DNA of 64,000 nucleotides from CAYWWY01 sp964462525 (GTDB lineage Bacteria; Thermotogota; Thermotogae; MWEM01): positions 62,001-126,000 of the forward strand of contig CAYWWY010000005.1 of the NCBI GenBank assembly GCA_964462525.1. Direction: 5' to 3'. Below are positions 1 to 7,101 of the stretch, piece by piece. Below the pieces are notes generated by a model. The model was not told the DNA's origin. It was given only the letters and a program-made list of their open reading frames with translations, and did not search any database. Position 1 is the first letter of the stretch. Each line of letters begins with the position of its first letter. Both the position numbers and the translations under genes were made by a program.

Positions 1-169
1 CTCCGGGTACTGTTTGTGCTGTAACAATCGTCTGTATGAATTCATCATCGTCCACCATCCGATACCGTTTTACGACAAAATCCTGAATGACCGGAATCAT
101 GGCATAACCGCCGCCGATGGTTAACGCGCTTACTCGACTGAAGATCAAAAAAAGCCTCCAAGGACTCAT
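1..169 (-). CDS. Chromate transporter family protein, N-terminal fragment
   Basis: Only the first 56 codons lie in the window; the gene runs off the left edge. The reading frame shows the hallmark start of the CHR family: an Arg-Val-Ser-x-Leu-Thr segment, a triple glycine followed by Tyr-Ala-Met-Ile-Pro, then a conserved Val-Val-Lys-Arg and a Gln-Thr-Val-Pro-Gly loop. Members are integral membrane carriers annotated for chromate or sulfate efflux, often split into two half-size genes. The ATG overlaps the stop of the preceding pxpC-like gene by one base (TGATG) and has a GGAGG site about 6 bases upstream, so translation is probably coupled. The substrate cannot be inferred from this fragment. 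Confidence 0.75.
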   Translation of the reverse strand, partial: MSPWRLFLIFSRVSALTIGGGYAMIPVIQDFVVKRYRMVDDDEFIQTIVTAQTVPG

Positions 170-1236
170 CAGCTACCTCCTCGTTTTGGATCGATCCTTT
201 GGATACCCAGTTCATAGAATTTCCCATCGCACAAAAGACGAAACCACCGAGCGTACCGTTTAGCGTCAGGGATATCTCTCTTCCAGCTTTTTTGCAGAAT
301 GGCCTTTTGAATCTCCCGCTCCTTATTGATGCTCAAAGCATCTTCCAATCGAACAGCGTGAAAGACAATCTTCTGACCCGGTTTCATCTGAGCGATTAAT
401 GAACAGTCTGCCTGAATTACCTGGGCGATTCGGGGATACCCTCCCGAAGAGGGCGCATCGGCCATGCAAATGATGGGGGTTCCGCTGGGGGGCACTTGTA
501 TGGTGCCAAAGGCAATTCCTTCCGAAAGGAATTCTTTTCTTTTGATTCGGATGGGCTGTTCTCCGCGCAATGTATATCCGGTGCGATCGATTCGGTCCGT
601 TATTTGAAAGGGTTGACGAAAAAAAGAACGGACGGACCTTCGGGGAAACCGATGGAGATCCACACCTCGGATCACCCGAATGGATTGGACCTCTTCGGGG
701 ATGTTCCATAGCGGCGATGGAATTGAACGAGCAACCAAACCAACCGGAGCCTTAGGCGCGGAACACTCCAAAGTATCCCCCCGAGATAGCGGAGGTCTTC
801 CAATCTTTGCTTTCCGGTCCGTGGAAGCCGATCCCATAACCTTTGGGACCCGAAACCCGCCGAAAACCCCGAAATACGTACGAATGCCTTTGCGTAGGTA
901 TGGGATGTGGATTTTGTCTCCGGTTCGAGCCCAATATACCCTGCCATGAGGGAGGGGGGTTTGGTTCAATAAGAGATGGGGCATTCCGCCCACTACCGCG
1001 AACATGAGTTCGCCATTGACAAGCAATTCCAGCCCGCCGCCTTCAACCTCCAAAGTAGGCGTATGGGCATCTTGGTTCAAAAGAAGATTCAACAGACAAA
1101 ATGACCAATGATCCATAGCGCCACATGGACTGACTCCCTGGGAGCGAAATCCGAAGCGTCCCCGATCTTGGACCGTTGTTGATATCCCTGGATTGATGAT
1201 CTGCAGGGAAGTCGTAAGATGGTTCTCATACAGCAT
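169..1236 (-). CDS. pxpC: 5-oxoprolinase subunit C / KipA-type biotin-dependent carboxyltransferase family
   Basis: 355 residues covering the full AHS2/KipA domain. The start carries the family signature Pro-Gly-(x)3-Thr-Val-Gln-Asp-x-Gly-Arg, followed by a Gly-Val-(x)2-Gly-Ala-Met-Asp segment and a Glu-Val-Glu-Gly-Gly motif. PxpC works with PxpA and PxpB in ATP-dependent opening of 5-oxoproline to glutamate, salvaging this damage product in the cytoplasm. It is third in a pxpA-pxpB-pxpC order and overlaps the end of pxpB by 11 bases. Homologues are also called KipA or allophanate hydrolase subunit 2; the adjacent LamB/YcsF gene favours the oxoprolinase role. Confidence 0.88.
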   Translation of the reverse strand: MLYENHLTTSLQIINPGISTTVQDRGRFGFRSQGVSPCGAMDHWSFCLLNLLLNQDAHTPTLEVEGGGLELLVNGELMFAVVGGMPHLLLNQTPLPHGRVYWARTGDKIHIPYLRKGIRTYFGVFGGFRVPKVMGSASTDRKAKIGRPPLSRGDTLECSAPKAPVGLVARSIPSPLWNIPEEVQSIRVIRGVDLHRFPRRSVRSFFRQPFQITDRIDRTGYTLRGEQPIRIKRKEFLSEGIAFGTIQVPPSGTPIICMADAPSSGGYPRIAQVIQADCSLIAQMKPGQKIVFHAVRLEDALSINKEREIQKAILQKSWKRDIPDAKRYARWFRLLCDGKFYELGIQRIDPKRGGS

Positions 1237-1897
1237 AGAACCGCACTTTTTGTCCTGGTTGCAGAAGACTGGGAGGCGATCGATCCGGATCGAACAAAAC
1301 CCATTGGGTTCTTCCCAGAATCTGCCACCCTCCAGGGCTTTTCACGGGATAGATTCCTGTCTGCCGATCTGCAATACCGACCGATCCAGGTTGAACGGCT
1401 TTCCTTGGATGGGTAAGCCGAGGCGTTGCAATGGAACGGGGCAGGGGGCCCATATAAGCAAATCCCGGAGAAAAACCAATCATGTAAACCGTATACAGAG
1501 TCTGTGTATGAATTCGAACGACTTCTTCCGGGCGAAGATGATGGAATTTGGCCACTGCCTCGAGGTCAGGTCCTTCCATTCCTCCGTACATGACTGGAAT
1601 CGATATGGGATCTGCCAACGCCTCATCCAGCTCCACGGGATCTATAAAATGATCATTCCCTAAGAGATCGGATATCTGTTGTTTGAACGATTGATGATCG
1701 ATATCCGAAGGCTCAAAAAAGACCAGTAGAGAAGCGTACCCGGGAACACACTCCCGATACCCATGGATCCCTCGTTTTTCGATCATCCAAGAGAGCCGGT
1801 GGACCCAACGATTGATCTGGGGATCCATTTTTTCAGAAAAGCGGATCAGGACAGAATCCTCCGAATAAAAACAGACTTTGGGATACCCGAATCTCAT
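1226..1897 (-). CDS. pxpB: 5-oxoprolinase subunit B / KipI-type protein
   Basis: 223 residues, AHS1/KipI domain. Visible signatures are Ile-Pro-Val-x-Tyr-Gly-Gly, Thr-Val-Tyr-Met-Ile-Gly-Phe-Ser-Pro-Gly-Phe-Ala-Tyr and a Pro-Gly-Ser-Val-Gly-Ile-Ala-Asp segment, all typical of the PxpB family. It should form the PxpBC part of 5-oxoprolinase. I chose the ATG at 1897 over an ATG 15 bases upstream because it forms an ATGA overlap with the stop of pxpA and has GGAGG 8 bases before it. In Bacillus the homologue KipI inhibits the sporulation kinase KinA; nothing here supports that role. Confidence 0.88.
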   Translation of the reverse strand: MRFGYPKVCFYSEDSVLIRFSEKMDPQINRWVHRLSWMIEKRGIHGYRECVPGYASLLVFFEPSDIDHQSFKQQISDLLGNDHFIDPVELDEALADPISIPVMYGGMEGPDLEAVAKFHHLRPEEVVRIHTQTLYTVYMIGFSPGFAYMGPLPRSIATPRLTHPRKAVQPGSVGIADRQTGIYPVKSPGGWQILGRTQWVLFDPDRSPPSLLQPGQKVRFYAV

Positions 1898-2652
1898 TCG
1901 ATGGCCCTCCAAGATCGGATGGGAATGCCTCTGTCTTGAAGCCCTCGATGAACGGTTTCCAGGATTTCAAGGACATTTGGGGTATCGGAATGCACACAAA
2001 GGGTGTCCGCGACCATCGGGATTTCTTCGCCTTCTACGGTCATTACGGTTTGGTGTTCGACCATCTGAATCACCCGTTTCCAACATTCTTTTGGTTGGGC
2101 GATCACCGAACGAGGATCACTCCGTGCCACCAATGATCCATTCTTGTGGTACGCTCGATCCACAAAGGCTTCGCGCGCAAAAGGCCGTCCAAAACTGATG
2201 GCGGATCTATGGAAAGCGCTCCCTTCCAACCCGACCAGAACCAATTTCTTTCGATAGGCAGAAATTCCTTCCACTATGGCATCCGCTGTTCCTGGATCAT
2301 TCGTCGCGCGATGATACAAAGCCCCGTGTAGCTTAACTCCCACAACCAAAGATCCATGAAGCATGGCGAAAGCGTCCAAAGCGCCCAATTGATAGACAAC
2401 GATATTTCGGATCGATTGAGGGTCCATAGAGATTTCTCTTCGACCAAACCCAATCACATCGGGGTATCCCGGATGAACGCAAATCTGGACCCCCGCTTCC
2501 ACAGCAAAGGAAACGGTTCGATGCATTGTATTGGGATCGGACGCATGGAACCCTGCGGCGATATTGGCCGTCGTGATCCATTTCATCAGCGTTTTGTCTG
2601 GGATCGGTTGCCAGACCCCATACCCTTCGCCAAGATCGCAATTGATATCCAT
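1894..2652 (-). CDS. pxpA: 5-oxoprolinase subunit A (LamB/YcsF family)
   Basis: 252 residues, complete LamB/YcsF TIM-barrel-like protein. Signatures are the N-terminal Asp-(x)3-Asp-Leu-Gly-Glu-Gly, Asn-Ile-Ala-Ala-Gly-Phe-His-Ala, a His-Pro-Gly-Tyr-Pro-Asp motif, Lys-Leu-His-Gly-Ala-Leu-Tyr, and Cys-Val-His-Ser-Asp near the end. With PxpBC it converts 5-oxoproline to glutamate using ATP. Two ATGs are possible: GGAGG touches the first (2658) but lies 6 bases before the second (2652), so I took the second; family alignment would equally allow 2658. It lies 61 bases after nadD on the same strand and may be cotranscribed with it. Confidence 0.92.
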   Translation of the reverse strand: MDINCDLGEGYGVWQPIPDKTLMKWITTANIAAGFHASDPNTMHRTVSFAVEAGVQICVHPGYPDVIGFGRREISMDPQSIRNIVVYQLGALDAFAMLHGSLVVGVKLHGALYHRATNDPGTADAIVEGISAYRKKLVLVGLEGSAFHRSAISFGRPFAREAFVDRAYHKNGSLVARSDPRSVIAQPKECWKRVIQMVEHQTVMTVEGEEIPMVADTLCVHSDTPNVLEILETVHRGLQDRGIPIRSWRAIE

Positions 2653-2712
2653 TTTCATCCTCCTATATTCAGCAAGCCGTAGGTCATTGATTTGCAGAGC
2701 GCGGTATGAAGG

Positions 2713-3306
2713 TCACAGGGTTGATTGATACCATCGTTCAACGTCTGATTCGATAGTCTGGGGCACCCAGCCTCGAAGGGAACGACCGGAGCGGGCCCGC
2801 TCACGGACCTGGCTGGAAGATACCTCAATCATTGGTGTATTCAAAAAAAGGGTCTTCCCTTCTATGGGATCTTTTTTTTGCCTGGCGAATTTGTCGCGAT
2901 TCAAAACGGCGATGGAGCAGTGATTGATGATAAAATCCGATTGATGCCATCGATCAAGGGCATCATACGCATCTTGGCCGAGAATTACCGTGGGATACCT
3001 TCCATAAAGGCGGTATACTTCTTGGATGGTGTAGACGGTGAAGGAAGTTCGGGAAGACTCTTTGCCTTCAAAATCCCACACTTCGAATCCGTTCAATCCT
3101 TCATAGGTTCTGCGCGCCCATTGAAATCGAAGGTCAAAGGGAGCCATCATCGAATCGGTCCTTTTCCATGGAGGAATGCCCGAAGGGACAATGAGCATTT
3201 TTTGAATGTTCAACTGTTCAAAAGCGATTTGCGATTGAATGAGATGACCAATATGAATAGGATTGAATGCGCCTCCGAATAGGCCGATCGATTGGATTTC
3301 CGCCAC
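2713..3306 (-). CDS. nadD: Nicotinate-nucleotide adenylyltransferase
   Basis: 197 residues, full length. It carries the nucleotidyltransferase signature Gly-Gly-x-Phe-Asn-Pro-Ile-His-x-Gly-His near the N-terminus and the C-terminal Ser-Ser-Ser-Gln-Val-Arg motif. The enzyme joins ATP and nicotinate mononucleotide to give deamido-NAD in NAD biosynthesis. The start is GTG, with GAGGA 5 bases upstream. The usual neighbours obgE, yqeK and rsfS are absent; instead the gene leads into pxpABC. Its likely promoter (-10 TATAAT preceded by TGG, around 3365) lies back to back with the promoter of the trpB2 leader. Confidence 0.93.
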   Translation of the reverse strand: MAEIQSIGLFGGAFNPIHIGHLIQSQIAFEQLNIQKMLIVPSGIPPWKRTDSMMAPFDLRFQWARRTYEGLNGFEVWDFEGKESSRTSFTVYTIQEVYRLYGRYPTVILGQDAYDALDRWHQSDFIINHCSIAVLNRDKFARQKKDPIEGKTLFLNTPMIEVSSSQVRERARSGRSLRGWVPQTIESDVERWYQSTL

Positions 3307-3364
3307 GCTTATCCTCTTTCAGACCCTTCGTATGTTCGAGCGAAAGTGTCTCGGGTTCGAGAAA

Positions 3365-3373
3365 ATTATACCA
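3365..3373 (-). promoter_or_regulatory. Extended -10 promoter of nadD
   Basis: On the minus strand a perfect TATAAT is preceded directly by TGG, with a poor TTGTTT -35 about 15 bases upstream. It sits 59 bases before the nadD start and is divergent from the trpB2 leader promoter. Confidence 0.6.
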
Positions 3374-3392
3374 CATACGAGAAAAAAACAAC

Positions 3393-3415
3393 CGGGAATC
3401 TGACTTGCATTCCCG
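3393..3415. repeat. Inverted repeat at the trpB2 leader promoter
   Basis: CGGGAAT (3393-3399) and ATTCCCG (3409-3415) form perfect 7-base arms around a 9-base centre. The right arm overlaps the -35 hexamer of the trpB2 leader promoter, so this may be an operator. No regulator is identified. Confidence 0.35.
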
Positions 3416-3434
3416 AATGGCTTTGTGATATAAT
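3405..3434 (+). promoter_or_regulatory. Promoter of the trp leader-trpB2 unit
   Basis: TTGCAT (3405-3410), an 18-base spacer and a perfect TATAAT (3429-3434). The transcript would start about 20 bases before the leader-peptide ATG. The lysC leader promoter has the same TTGCAT-18-TATAAT layout. Confidence 0.8.
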
Positions 3435-3462
3435 CCAGCAACTATTGGAAAGAGGGATTCGG

Positions 3463-3564
3463 ATGAGTCATTTGCCTGAATTGCCAAGCACGTTCGTTAT
3501 TGATCATAAAGTGTGGTGGTGGGGAAGCCCCGCGGGGGTTTCTCTTTGCATGCATCGATTGTAA
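3463..3564 (+). CDS. trpL: trp operon leader peptide (three consecutive Trp codons)
   Basis: A 33-codon ORF preceded by GAAAGAGGG 6 bases before its ATG. Codons 18-20 (3514-3522) are TGG TGG TGG, followed by codons for Gly-Ser-Pro-Ala-Gly-Val-Ser. The C-rich block 3528-3533 begins 11 bases after the first Trp codon and can pair with GCGGGG at 3590-3595, the left side of the following terminator. This is the classical layout of a transcription-attenuation leader: scarcity of charged tRNA-Trp stalls the ribosome, the antiterminator forms and trpB2 is transcribed. A downstream terminator and a tryptophan synthase gene support the assignment. The peptide itself need have no function. Confidence 0.85.
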   Translation: MSHLPELPSTFVIDHKVWWWGSPAGVSLCMHRL

Positions 3565-3633
3565 GATGCAATTGTAAAAAGATATCCAAGCGGGGGGAAC
3601 TCAGGAAGGCTGAAGAGTTCCCCCCCTTTTTTT
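3523..3633 (+). promoter_or_regulatory. Tryptophan transcription attenuator
   Basis: Alternative RNA structures follow the Trp codons. C-rich 3528-3533 can pair with 3590-3595 (antiterminator). A local hairpin TTGCAT/ATGCAA surrounds the leader stop codon. The terminator hairpin uses 3592-3602 and 3615-3625 (11 base pairs). Because 3592-3595 is shared, the two states exclude each other. Control by Trp-tRNA charging is inferred from this geometry. Confidence 0.8.
3592..3633 (+). terminator. Intrinsic terminator of the trp attenuator
   Basis: GGGGGGAACTC and GAGTTCCCCCC form an 11-bp GC-rich stem with a 12-base loop, followed by seven T. It lies between the leader peptide and trpB2, so it must be conditional for trpB2 to be expressed. 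Confidence 0.9.
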
Positions 3634-3696
3634 GAGATTTTCCTGTTTTTTCAGGTTTTTTGGCGTTGAATATTTTCAATATGAGGAGGGATTGGT

Positions 3697-5019
3697 ATGA
3701 GGAAGAAAGAACGAGTGTGTTTATCAGTGGAGCAGATGCCTACGTCCTGGTACAATGTGAAAGCGGATTTGCCCTTTGCGATGGATCCCCCTATGGATCC
3801 GGAAACACAACAACCCATGGGTCCGGAAAAACTGTCCAGGATCTTCCCGATGGGGCTTTTGGAACAGGAAGTATCCATAAACAGGGAGATTCCGATTCCC
3901 GAAGAGGTCTTTCGGGAATATGTGGTCTACCGTCCGACACCTCTGATCCGGGCATCGGGTCTGGAGGAGTATCTGGACACACCAGCTCGGATATACTTCA
4001 AAAATGAGAGCATCAGCCCAGCGGGAAGCCATAAGGTGAACACGGCCCTTGCCCAGGCTTTTTTCAACGCGCGGGAGGGCGTGAAGAAGCTTGTGACCGA
4101 GACAGGAGCCGGTCAATGGGGAAGCGCGCTGGCGTATGCTGGTCAAAAATTTGGGATGGAAGTCCGCGCTTATATGGTTCGGACCAGTTATGATTCCAAA
4201 CCATTGCGGAGAAAGATGATCGAGCTTTTTGGAGGAAGCGTTATTCCGAGCCCCAGTCCTGAAACCCAATCGGGACGTCATATTCTGAGTCAAGCCCCCG
4301 ACAGTCCGGGATCTCTTGGGATTGCGATCAGCGAAGCAGTTGAGATTGCGATGAACAGCAAAGACGCCAATTATGCTTTGGGAAGCGTGCTGGATCATGT
4401 CTTGTTGCATCAGACAATCATTGGCCAAGAAACACGGGTTCAATTATCAATCATTGAAGAACAACCTGACATTTTGATTGCTTGCGTGGGGGGCGGTTCA
4501 AACTTTGGTGGATTCGCCTTTCCTTTCATTCCGGACCGGATTGAAAAAGATCGGCTCCAGATTATCGCGGTCGAACCCAATGCGTGCCCTACTCTGACAC
4601 AAGGGGAATACCGGTATGATTATGGAGACACTGAGCACCTCACGCCCATGTTGCGCATGTACACGTTGGGTAGTGAGTTTATACCTCCTCCCATCCATGC
4701 GGGGGGATTGAGGTACCACGGGGCTTCCCCGATCGTAAGCCGATTGGTCAAAGAAGGTCTGGTGGAGGCCGAAGCGTACGACCAAACTGATATCTTGACT
4801 GCAGCTAAGATCTTTACCATGTGCGAAGGGATCATTCCAGCGCCCGAGTCATCCCATGCCATCCAATCCGCAATTGTGCACGCCAAGAAGTGTGCGAAGA
4901 ATCGAGAGGAAAAGGTGATTGTTTTCAACCTGAGCGGACATGGGTTGATGGATTTGAATTCGTATGATCACATCGAGCGGTTGAATCATCAAGAGGTTTT
5001 GGCGGGTGAACGAAAGTAA
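3697..5019 (+). CDS. trpB2: Tryptophan synthase beta chain, TrpB2 type
   Basis: 440 residues, longer than standard TrpB and with the N-terminal extension of the TrpB2 (TrpB-like, fold type II PLP) group. The PLP lysine lies in Pro-Ala-Gly-Ser-His-Lys-Val-Asn-Thr-Ala, and the phosphate-binding loop reads Gly-Gly-Gly-Ser-Asn-Phe-Gly-Gly. TrpB2 condenses indole with serine (or O-phosphoserine in some relatives) and often acts without TrpA. No trpA or other trp gene lies nearby, so here it may act as indole salvage or with a distant TrpA. The ATG has GAGGAGG about 10 bases upstream. Expression should be set by the upstream Trp attenuator, which supports a true tryptophan role. Confidence 0.92.
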   Translation: MRKKERVCLSVEQMPTSWYNVKADLPFAMDPPMDPETQQPMGPEKLSRIFPMGLLEQEVSINREIPIPEEVFREYVVYRPTPLIRASGLEEYLDTPARIYFKNESISPAGSHKVNTALAQAFFNAREGVKKLVTETGAGQWGSALAYAGQKFGMEVRAYMVRTSYDSKPLRRKMIELFGGSVIPSPSPETQSGRHILSQAPDSPGSLGIAISEAVEIAMNSKDANYALGSVLDHVLLHQTIIGQETRVQLSIIEEQPDILIACVGGGSNFGGFAFPFIPDRIEKDRLQIIAVEPNACPTLTQGEYRYDYGDTEHLTPMLRMYTLGSEFIPPPIHAGGLRYHGASPIVSRLVKEGLVEAEAYDQTDILTAAKIFTMCEGIIPAPESSHAIQSAIVHAKKCAKNREEKVIVFNLSGHGLMDLNSYDHIERLNHQEVLAGERK

Positions 5020-5033
5020 GGGATCCAAGAAAA

Positions 5034-5108
5034 TGGTGGGTGTGACAGGACTTGAACCTGTGACCTCTTCCGTGTGAAGGAAGCGCTCTCCCACTGAGCT
5101 ACACACCC
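5034..5108 (-). tRNA. tRNA-Val(CAC)
   Basis: 75 bases with the 3' CCA encoded. Acceptor GGGTGTG/CACACCC, D-stem GCTC/GAGC, anticodon stem CTTCC/GGAAG with loop TTCACAC (anticodon CAC, codon GUG), T-stem ACAGG/CCTGT. It is transcribed from its own strong promoter at 5122-5150. Confidence 0.95.
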
Positions 5109-5121
5109 AGCCAACGCGTGT

Positions 5122-5150
5122 ATTGTAGCATAGATCGGGTTTCTTGTCAA
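5122..5150 (-). promoter_or_regulatory. Promoter of tRNA-Val
   Basis: On the minus strand, consensus TTGACA, a 17-base spacer and TACAAT end 13 bases before the tRNA 5' end: a near-ideal stable-RNA promoter. Confidence 0.88.
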
Positions 5151-5164
5151 GCGATCGACTCCTG

Positions 5165-5202
5165 AAAAAGACCTTTGGGGTACTCTCAAAGGTCTTTTTT
5201 TT
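5165..5202 (-). terminator. Terminator of dapF
   Basis: Arms AAAGACCTTTG and CAAAGGTCTTT enclose a short loop, with T runs on both strands. On the minus strand it ends dapF; the dapF stop codon lies inside the stem, so the last codons are part of the terminator. It insulates dapF from the tRNA-Val promoter. Confidence 0.85.
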
Positions 5203-6019
5203 GCTTGCTACAAGGCTCCTCCCTTGTTGAGAATGAGAACCGGCGATTCGGATCGATAGCCTGATCTGCGAGCGGTTCCACGTAGCCCGCCAAATGCAAT
5301 CGGTGTTCCCGCAATCGAACCCACAGCAAACCGCCACGAACGGTTACTGAAAATTCCTCGTCAATAGCTGACTTTGATGATGCATTGGGCACAGAGAAAG
5401 AATAGGCCGACCACACACAAGCGCATACCCCCGTTCCACATGCCCCCGTCTCTCGTTCCACCCCCCGTTCAAAGGTCCGAACCGCTAGACTCTTTGGACC
5501 GGTTTTTCGAAAAAAACTCACATTGCTTCCTTGCGGAAAAGAAGGATCGCGACAAACCGAAGATCCGATTTCTTCGACATCGATATCTTCGATCTCTTCC
5601 TGTTCCACGACAAAATGGGGGACACCGACGGTTATCGCCAATCCATTCAGGTTTTGAACAATGAGAGGTCCATGAACAATGGCCGTTGGCATTTGGACTT
5701 GGATCCGCTCGTCATGCAATACCCTGCCCTCGAGCGGGCCAGAACCGGTTTGAAAAGGAACGGTCTGTCCGGCTGAAACCAGCCGTTGGTCAAAAAGGAA
5801 GCGGACGAAGACGCGGGCGCCATTTCCGCACATAGGCGCCGAGCTCCCATCCCGATTGAAATAATCCATGGAGAATCCGGATGGCGCGTTCCGCGCGAAG
5901 ATCAGCCCATCCAAATTTCCCACACGTTCTTTGACAAATTGCGCTTTGGATCGAACCCACGGCAAGTCTTCTTCCCACAAAATCAAAAAAGTATTTCCCG
6001 TTGCATTATAGGCAGTCAA
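5186..6019 (-). CDS. dapF: Diaminopimelate epimerase
   Basis: 277 residues. Both catalytic cysteines are present: one in Ala-Pro-Met-Cys-Gly-Asn-Gly-Ala-Arg and one in Glu-Thr-Gly-Ala-Cys-Gly-Thr-Gly, preceded by the Phe-Glu-Arg-Gly-Val-Glu-Arg motif. The enzyme interconverts LL- and meso-diaminopimelate for lysine and peptidoglycan synthesis, so the cell probably makes a DAP-type wall. The N-terminus (Asn-Ala-Thr-Gly-Asn-Thr-Phe) departs from the usual Gly-Leu-Gly-Asn-Asp-Phe, so this is a somewhat divergent member. It is monocistronic here, ending in its own terminator. Confidence 0.92.
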   Translation of the reverse strand: MTAYNATGNTFLILWEEDLPWVRSKAQFVKERVGNLDGLIFARNAPSGFSMDYFNRDGSSAPMCGNGARVFVRFLFDQRLVSAGQTVPFQTGSGPLEGRVLHDERIQVQMPTAIVHGPLIVQNLNGLAITVGVPHFVVEQEEIEDIDVEEIGSSVCRDPSFPQGSNVSFFRKTGPKSLAVRTFERGVERETGACGTGVCACVWSAYSFSVPNASSKSAIDEEFSVTVRGGLLWVRLREHRLHLAGYVEPLADQAIDPNRRFSFSTREEPCSKQKKDL

Positions 6020-6031
6020 AGGACATCCTCC

Positions 6032-6061
6032 AAAAAAGGCGCACGTCTTTGCATGCGCCTT
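6032..6061 (-). terminator. Terminator of the rubredoxin-desulfoferrodoxin unit
   Basis: On the minus strand AAGGCGCA and TGCGCCTT form an 8-bp stem with a 10-base loop, ending in T residues, 29 bases after the desulfoferrodoxin stop. Confidence 0.85.
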
Positions 6062-6089
6062 GTTTGATTGGGTTTCGTCGAATCAGGCC

Positions 6090-6476
6090 TTACGGGTTGT
6101 TGACCCAAAGACCATGGATATTGCAATACTCCCGTACGGCTTGCACATACTTCATTTCGACATTGAAAAACGCTTCGGGGGCTTGCCCTGGTTGCAAATA
6201 AGCCCTGCAGGTTTTTCCGCAAGTGGTGATCACTTCGATCCACTCGATCCAGTGCTTTTCTTCCATGGGGTGCGGGGTCGATCCAACGATAACCGTAATG
6301 CCCTTGTCTGTCTGTTCCACAACGGGTACATGTTTCTCTTTGGATAAATCCGCGGTTTGTTCGGGCATCAGGATCATTGGCGCACCGCAACAAACCAATT
6401 CGCCGGCTCCTTCATGCAGGATCTGAACAATATTTCCACAAATTTCGCACTTATACACTTGTCCTTTTTTTGTCAT
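6090..6476 (-). CDS. dfx: Desulfoferrodoxin (two-centre superoxide reductase)
   Basis: 128 residues. The N-terminal desulforedoxin-like domain holds a Cys-Glu-Ile-Cys pair and a later Cys-Cys pair for the Fe(Cys)4 centre. The C-terminal superoxide reductase domain shows Glu-Lys-His-Val-Pro, His-Pro-Met-Glu-Glu-Lys-His and a final Cys-Asn-Ile-His-Gly, which ligate the catalytic Fe(His)4Cys site. It reduces superoxide to peroxide without releasing oxygen, a hallmark of anaerobes exposed to air. The rubredoxin gene 21 bases upstream supplies the usual electron donor. GGAAGGGGG precedes the ATG. Confidence 0.96.
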   Translation of the reverse strand: MTKKGQVYKCEICGNIVQILHEGAGELVCCGAPMILMPEQTADLSKEKHVPVVEQTDKGITVIVGSTPHPMEEKHWIEWIEVITTCGKTCRAYLQPGQAPEAFFNVEMKYVQAVREYCNIHGLWVNNP

Positions 6477-6497
6477 GCATATACCCCCTTCCTAACG

Positions 6498-6656
6498 TTA
6501 CTCCTTCTCAAAATCCTCCTTTGAAGCGCCACACAGAGGACATACCCAATCATCGGGAATATCGGCGAATGCTGTGCCCGCCTGCACACCATTATCAGGG
6601 TCCCCTACTTCCGGATCATAGACATAACCGCATACAGTGCATACGTATCGATCCAT
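6498..6656 (-). CDS. Rubredoxin
   Basis: 52 codons. The protein has both Fe(Cys)4 ligand pairs, Cys-Thr-Val-Cys-Gly-Tyr near the start and Cys-Pro-Leu-Cys-Gly-Ala near the end, plus the conserved Tyr-Asp-Pro and Trp-Val-Cys-Pro core, at normal rubredoxin length. It transfers single electrons in the cytoplasm, here most likely from an NAD(P)H or ferredoxin oxidoreductase to the superoxide reductase encoded next. A GGAGGAG site lies 7 bases before the ATG and an extended -10 promoter lies about 35 bases upstream. Confidence 0.96.
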   Translation of the reverse strand: MDRYVCTVCGYVYDPEVGDPDNGVQAGTAFADIPDDWVCPLCGASKEDFEKE

Positions 6657-6689
6657 CGCAACTCCTCCTTTCGGTTTGAGATATGACCA

Positions 6690-6698
6690 ATTATACCA
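6690..6698 (-). promoter_or_regulatory. Extended -10 promoter of rubredoxin-dfx
   Basis: The minus strand reads TATGG then TATAAT 34 bases before the rubredoxin ATG. The -35 region is weak. Confidence 0.65.
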
Positions 6699-6742
6699 TA
6701 CCCTTCCATCAATTCTTCCATGTTTGGCTCGATTGCAAGAAC

Positions 6743-6769
6743 AAAAAAAGGTCTGCCGAGCAGACCTTC
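6743..6769 (-). terminator. Terminator after tRNA-Ser(GGA)
   Basis: AAGGTCTGC and GCAGACCTT form a stem with a short loop, followed on the minus strand by seven T, two bases downstream of the tRNA CCA end. Confidence 0.88.
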
Positions 6770-6770
6770 T

Positions 6771-6859
6771 TGGCGGAGAGAGTGGGATTTGAACCCACGG
6801 ACGGGGTTACCGTCACACGCTCTCCAGGCGTGCGCCTTCGACCGCTCGGCCATCTCTCC
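6771..6859 (-). tRNA. tRNA-Ser(GGA)
   Basis: 89-base class II tRNA with encoded CCA. Acceptor GGAGAGA/TCTCTCC, anticodon stem CACGC/GCGTG with loop CTGGAGA (anticodon GGA), long variable arm, T-stem GTGGG/CCCAC. It has its own promoter and terminator. Confidence 0.95.
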
Positions 6860-6870
6860 AAAACGATGCG

Positions 6871-6899
6871 ATTATAACATACCCAAAGCCAAAGTGCAA
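6871..6899 (-). promoter_or_regulatory. Promoter of tRNA-Ser(GGA)
   Basis: Minus strand TTGCAC, a 17-base spacer and a perfect TATAAT, ending 12 bases before the tRNA. Confidence 0.85.
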
Positions 6900-6967
6900 G
6901 GGGTAGGGATTGATGGATTCTGAATAATGGCCCCTGCTATGAAGCGTATTGCATGACCCCTATCTAC

Positions 6968-6996
6968 TTGATTTTTTGAAAAAGGTGTGATAGGAT
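6968..6996 (+). promoter_or_regulatory. Promoter of the LTA-synthase-like gene
   Basis: TTGATT, a 17-base spacer and TAGGAT, about 105 bases before the start codon. The intervening leader shows no convincing structure. Confidence 0.6.
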
Positions 6997-7101
6997 ACAC
7001 GCAAGGAAAAGATCGTGGGTCCGAAGGAAAGCCAATGGGCGGTGATTGGGGGAAAGACGGGATCATTCCGGTGATCATACGCTTGGGTCAAGGAAAAGGG
7101 G

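Noticed and set aside
4849..5337. 162-codon open frame across the tRNA-Val region on the minus strand
   Set aside because: It crosses the tRNA, its promoter and the dapF terminator and overlaps trpB2; no family resemblance.
6605..6853. 82-codon minus-strand open frame over tRNA-Ser and rubredoxin
   Set aside because: It reads through the tRNA and out of frame through rubredoxin.
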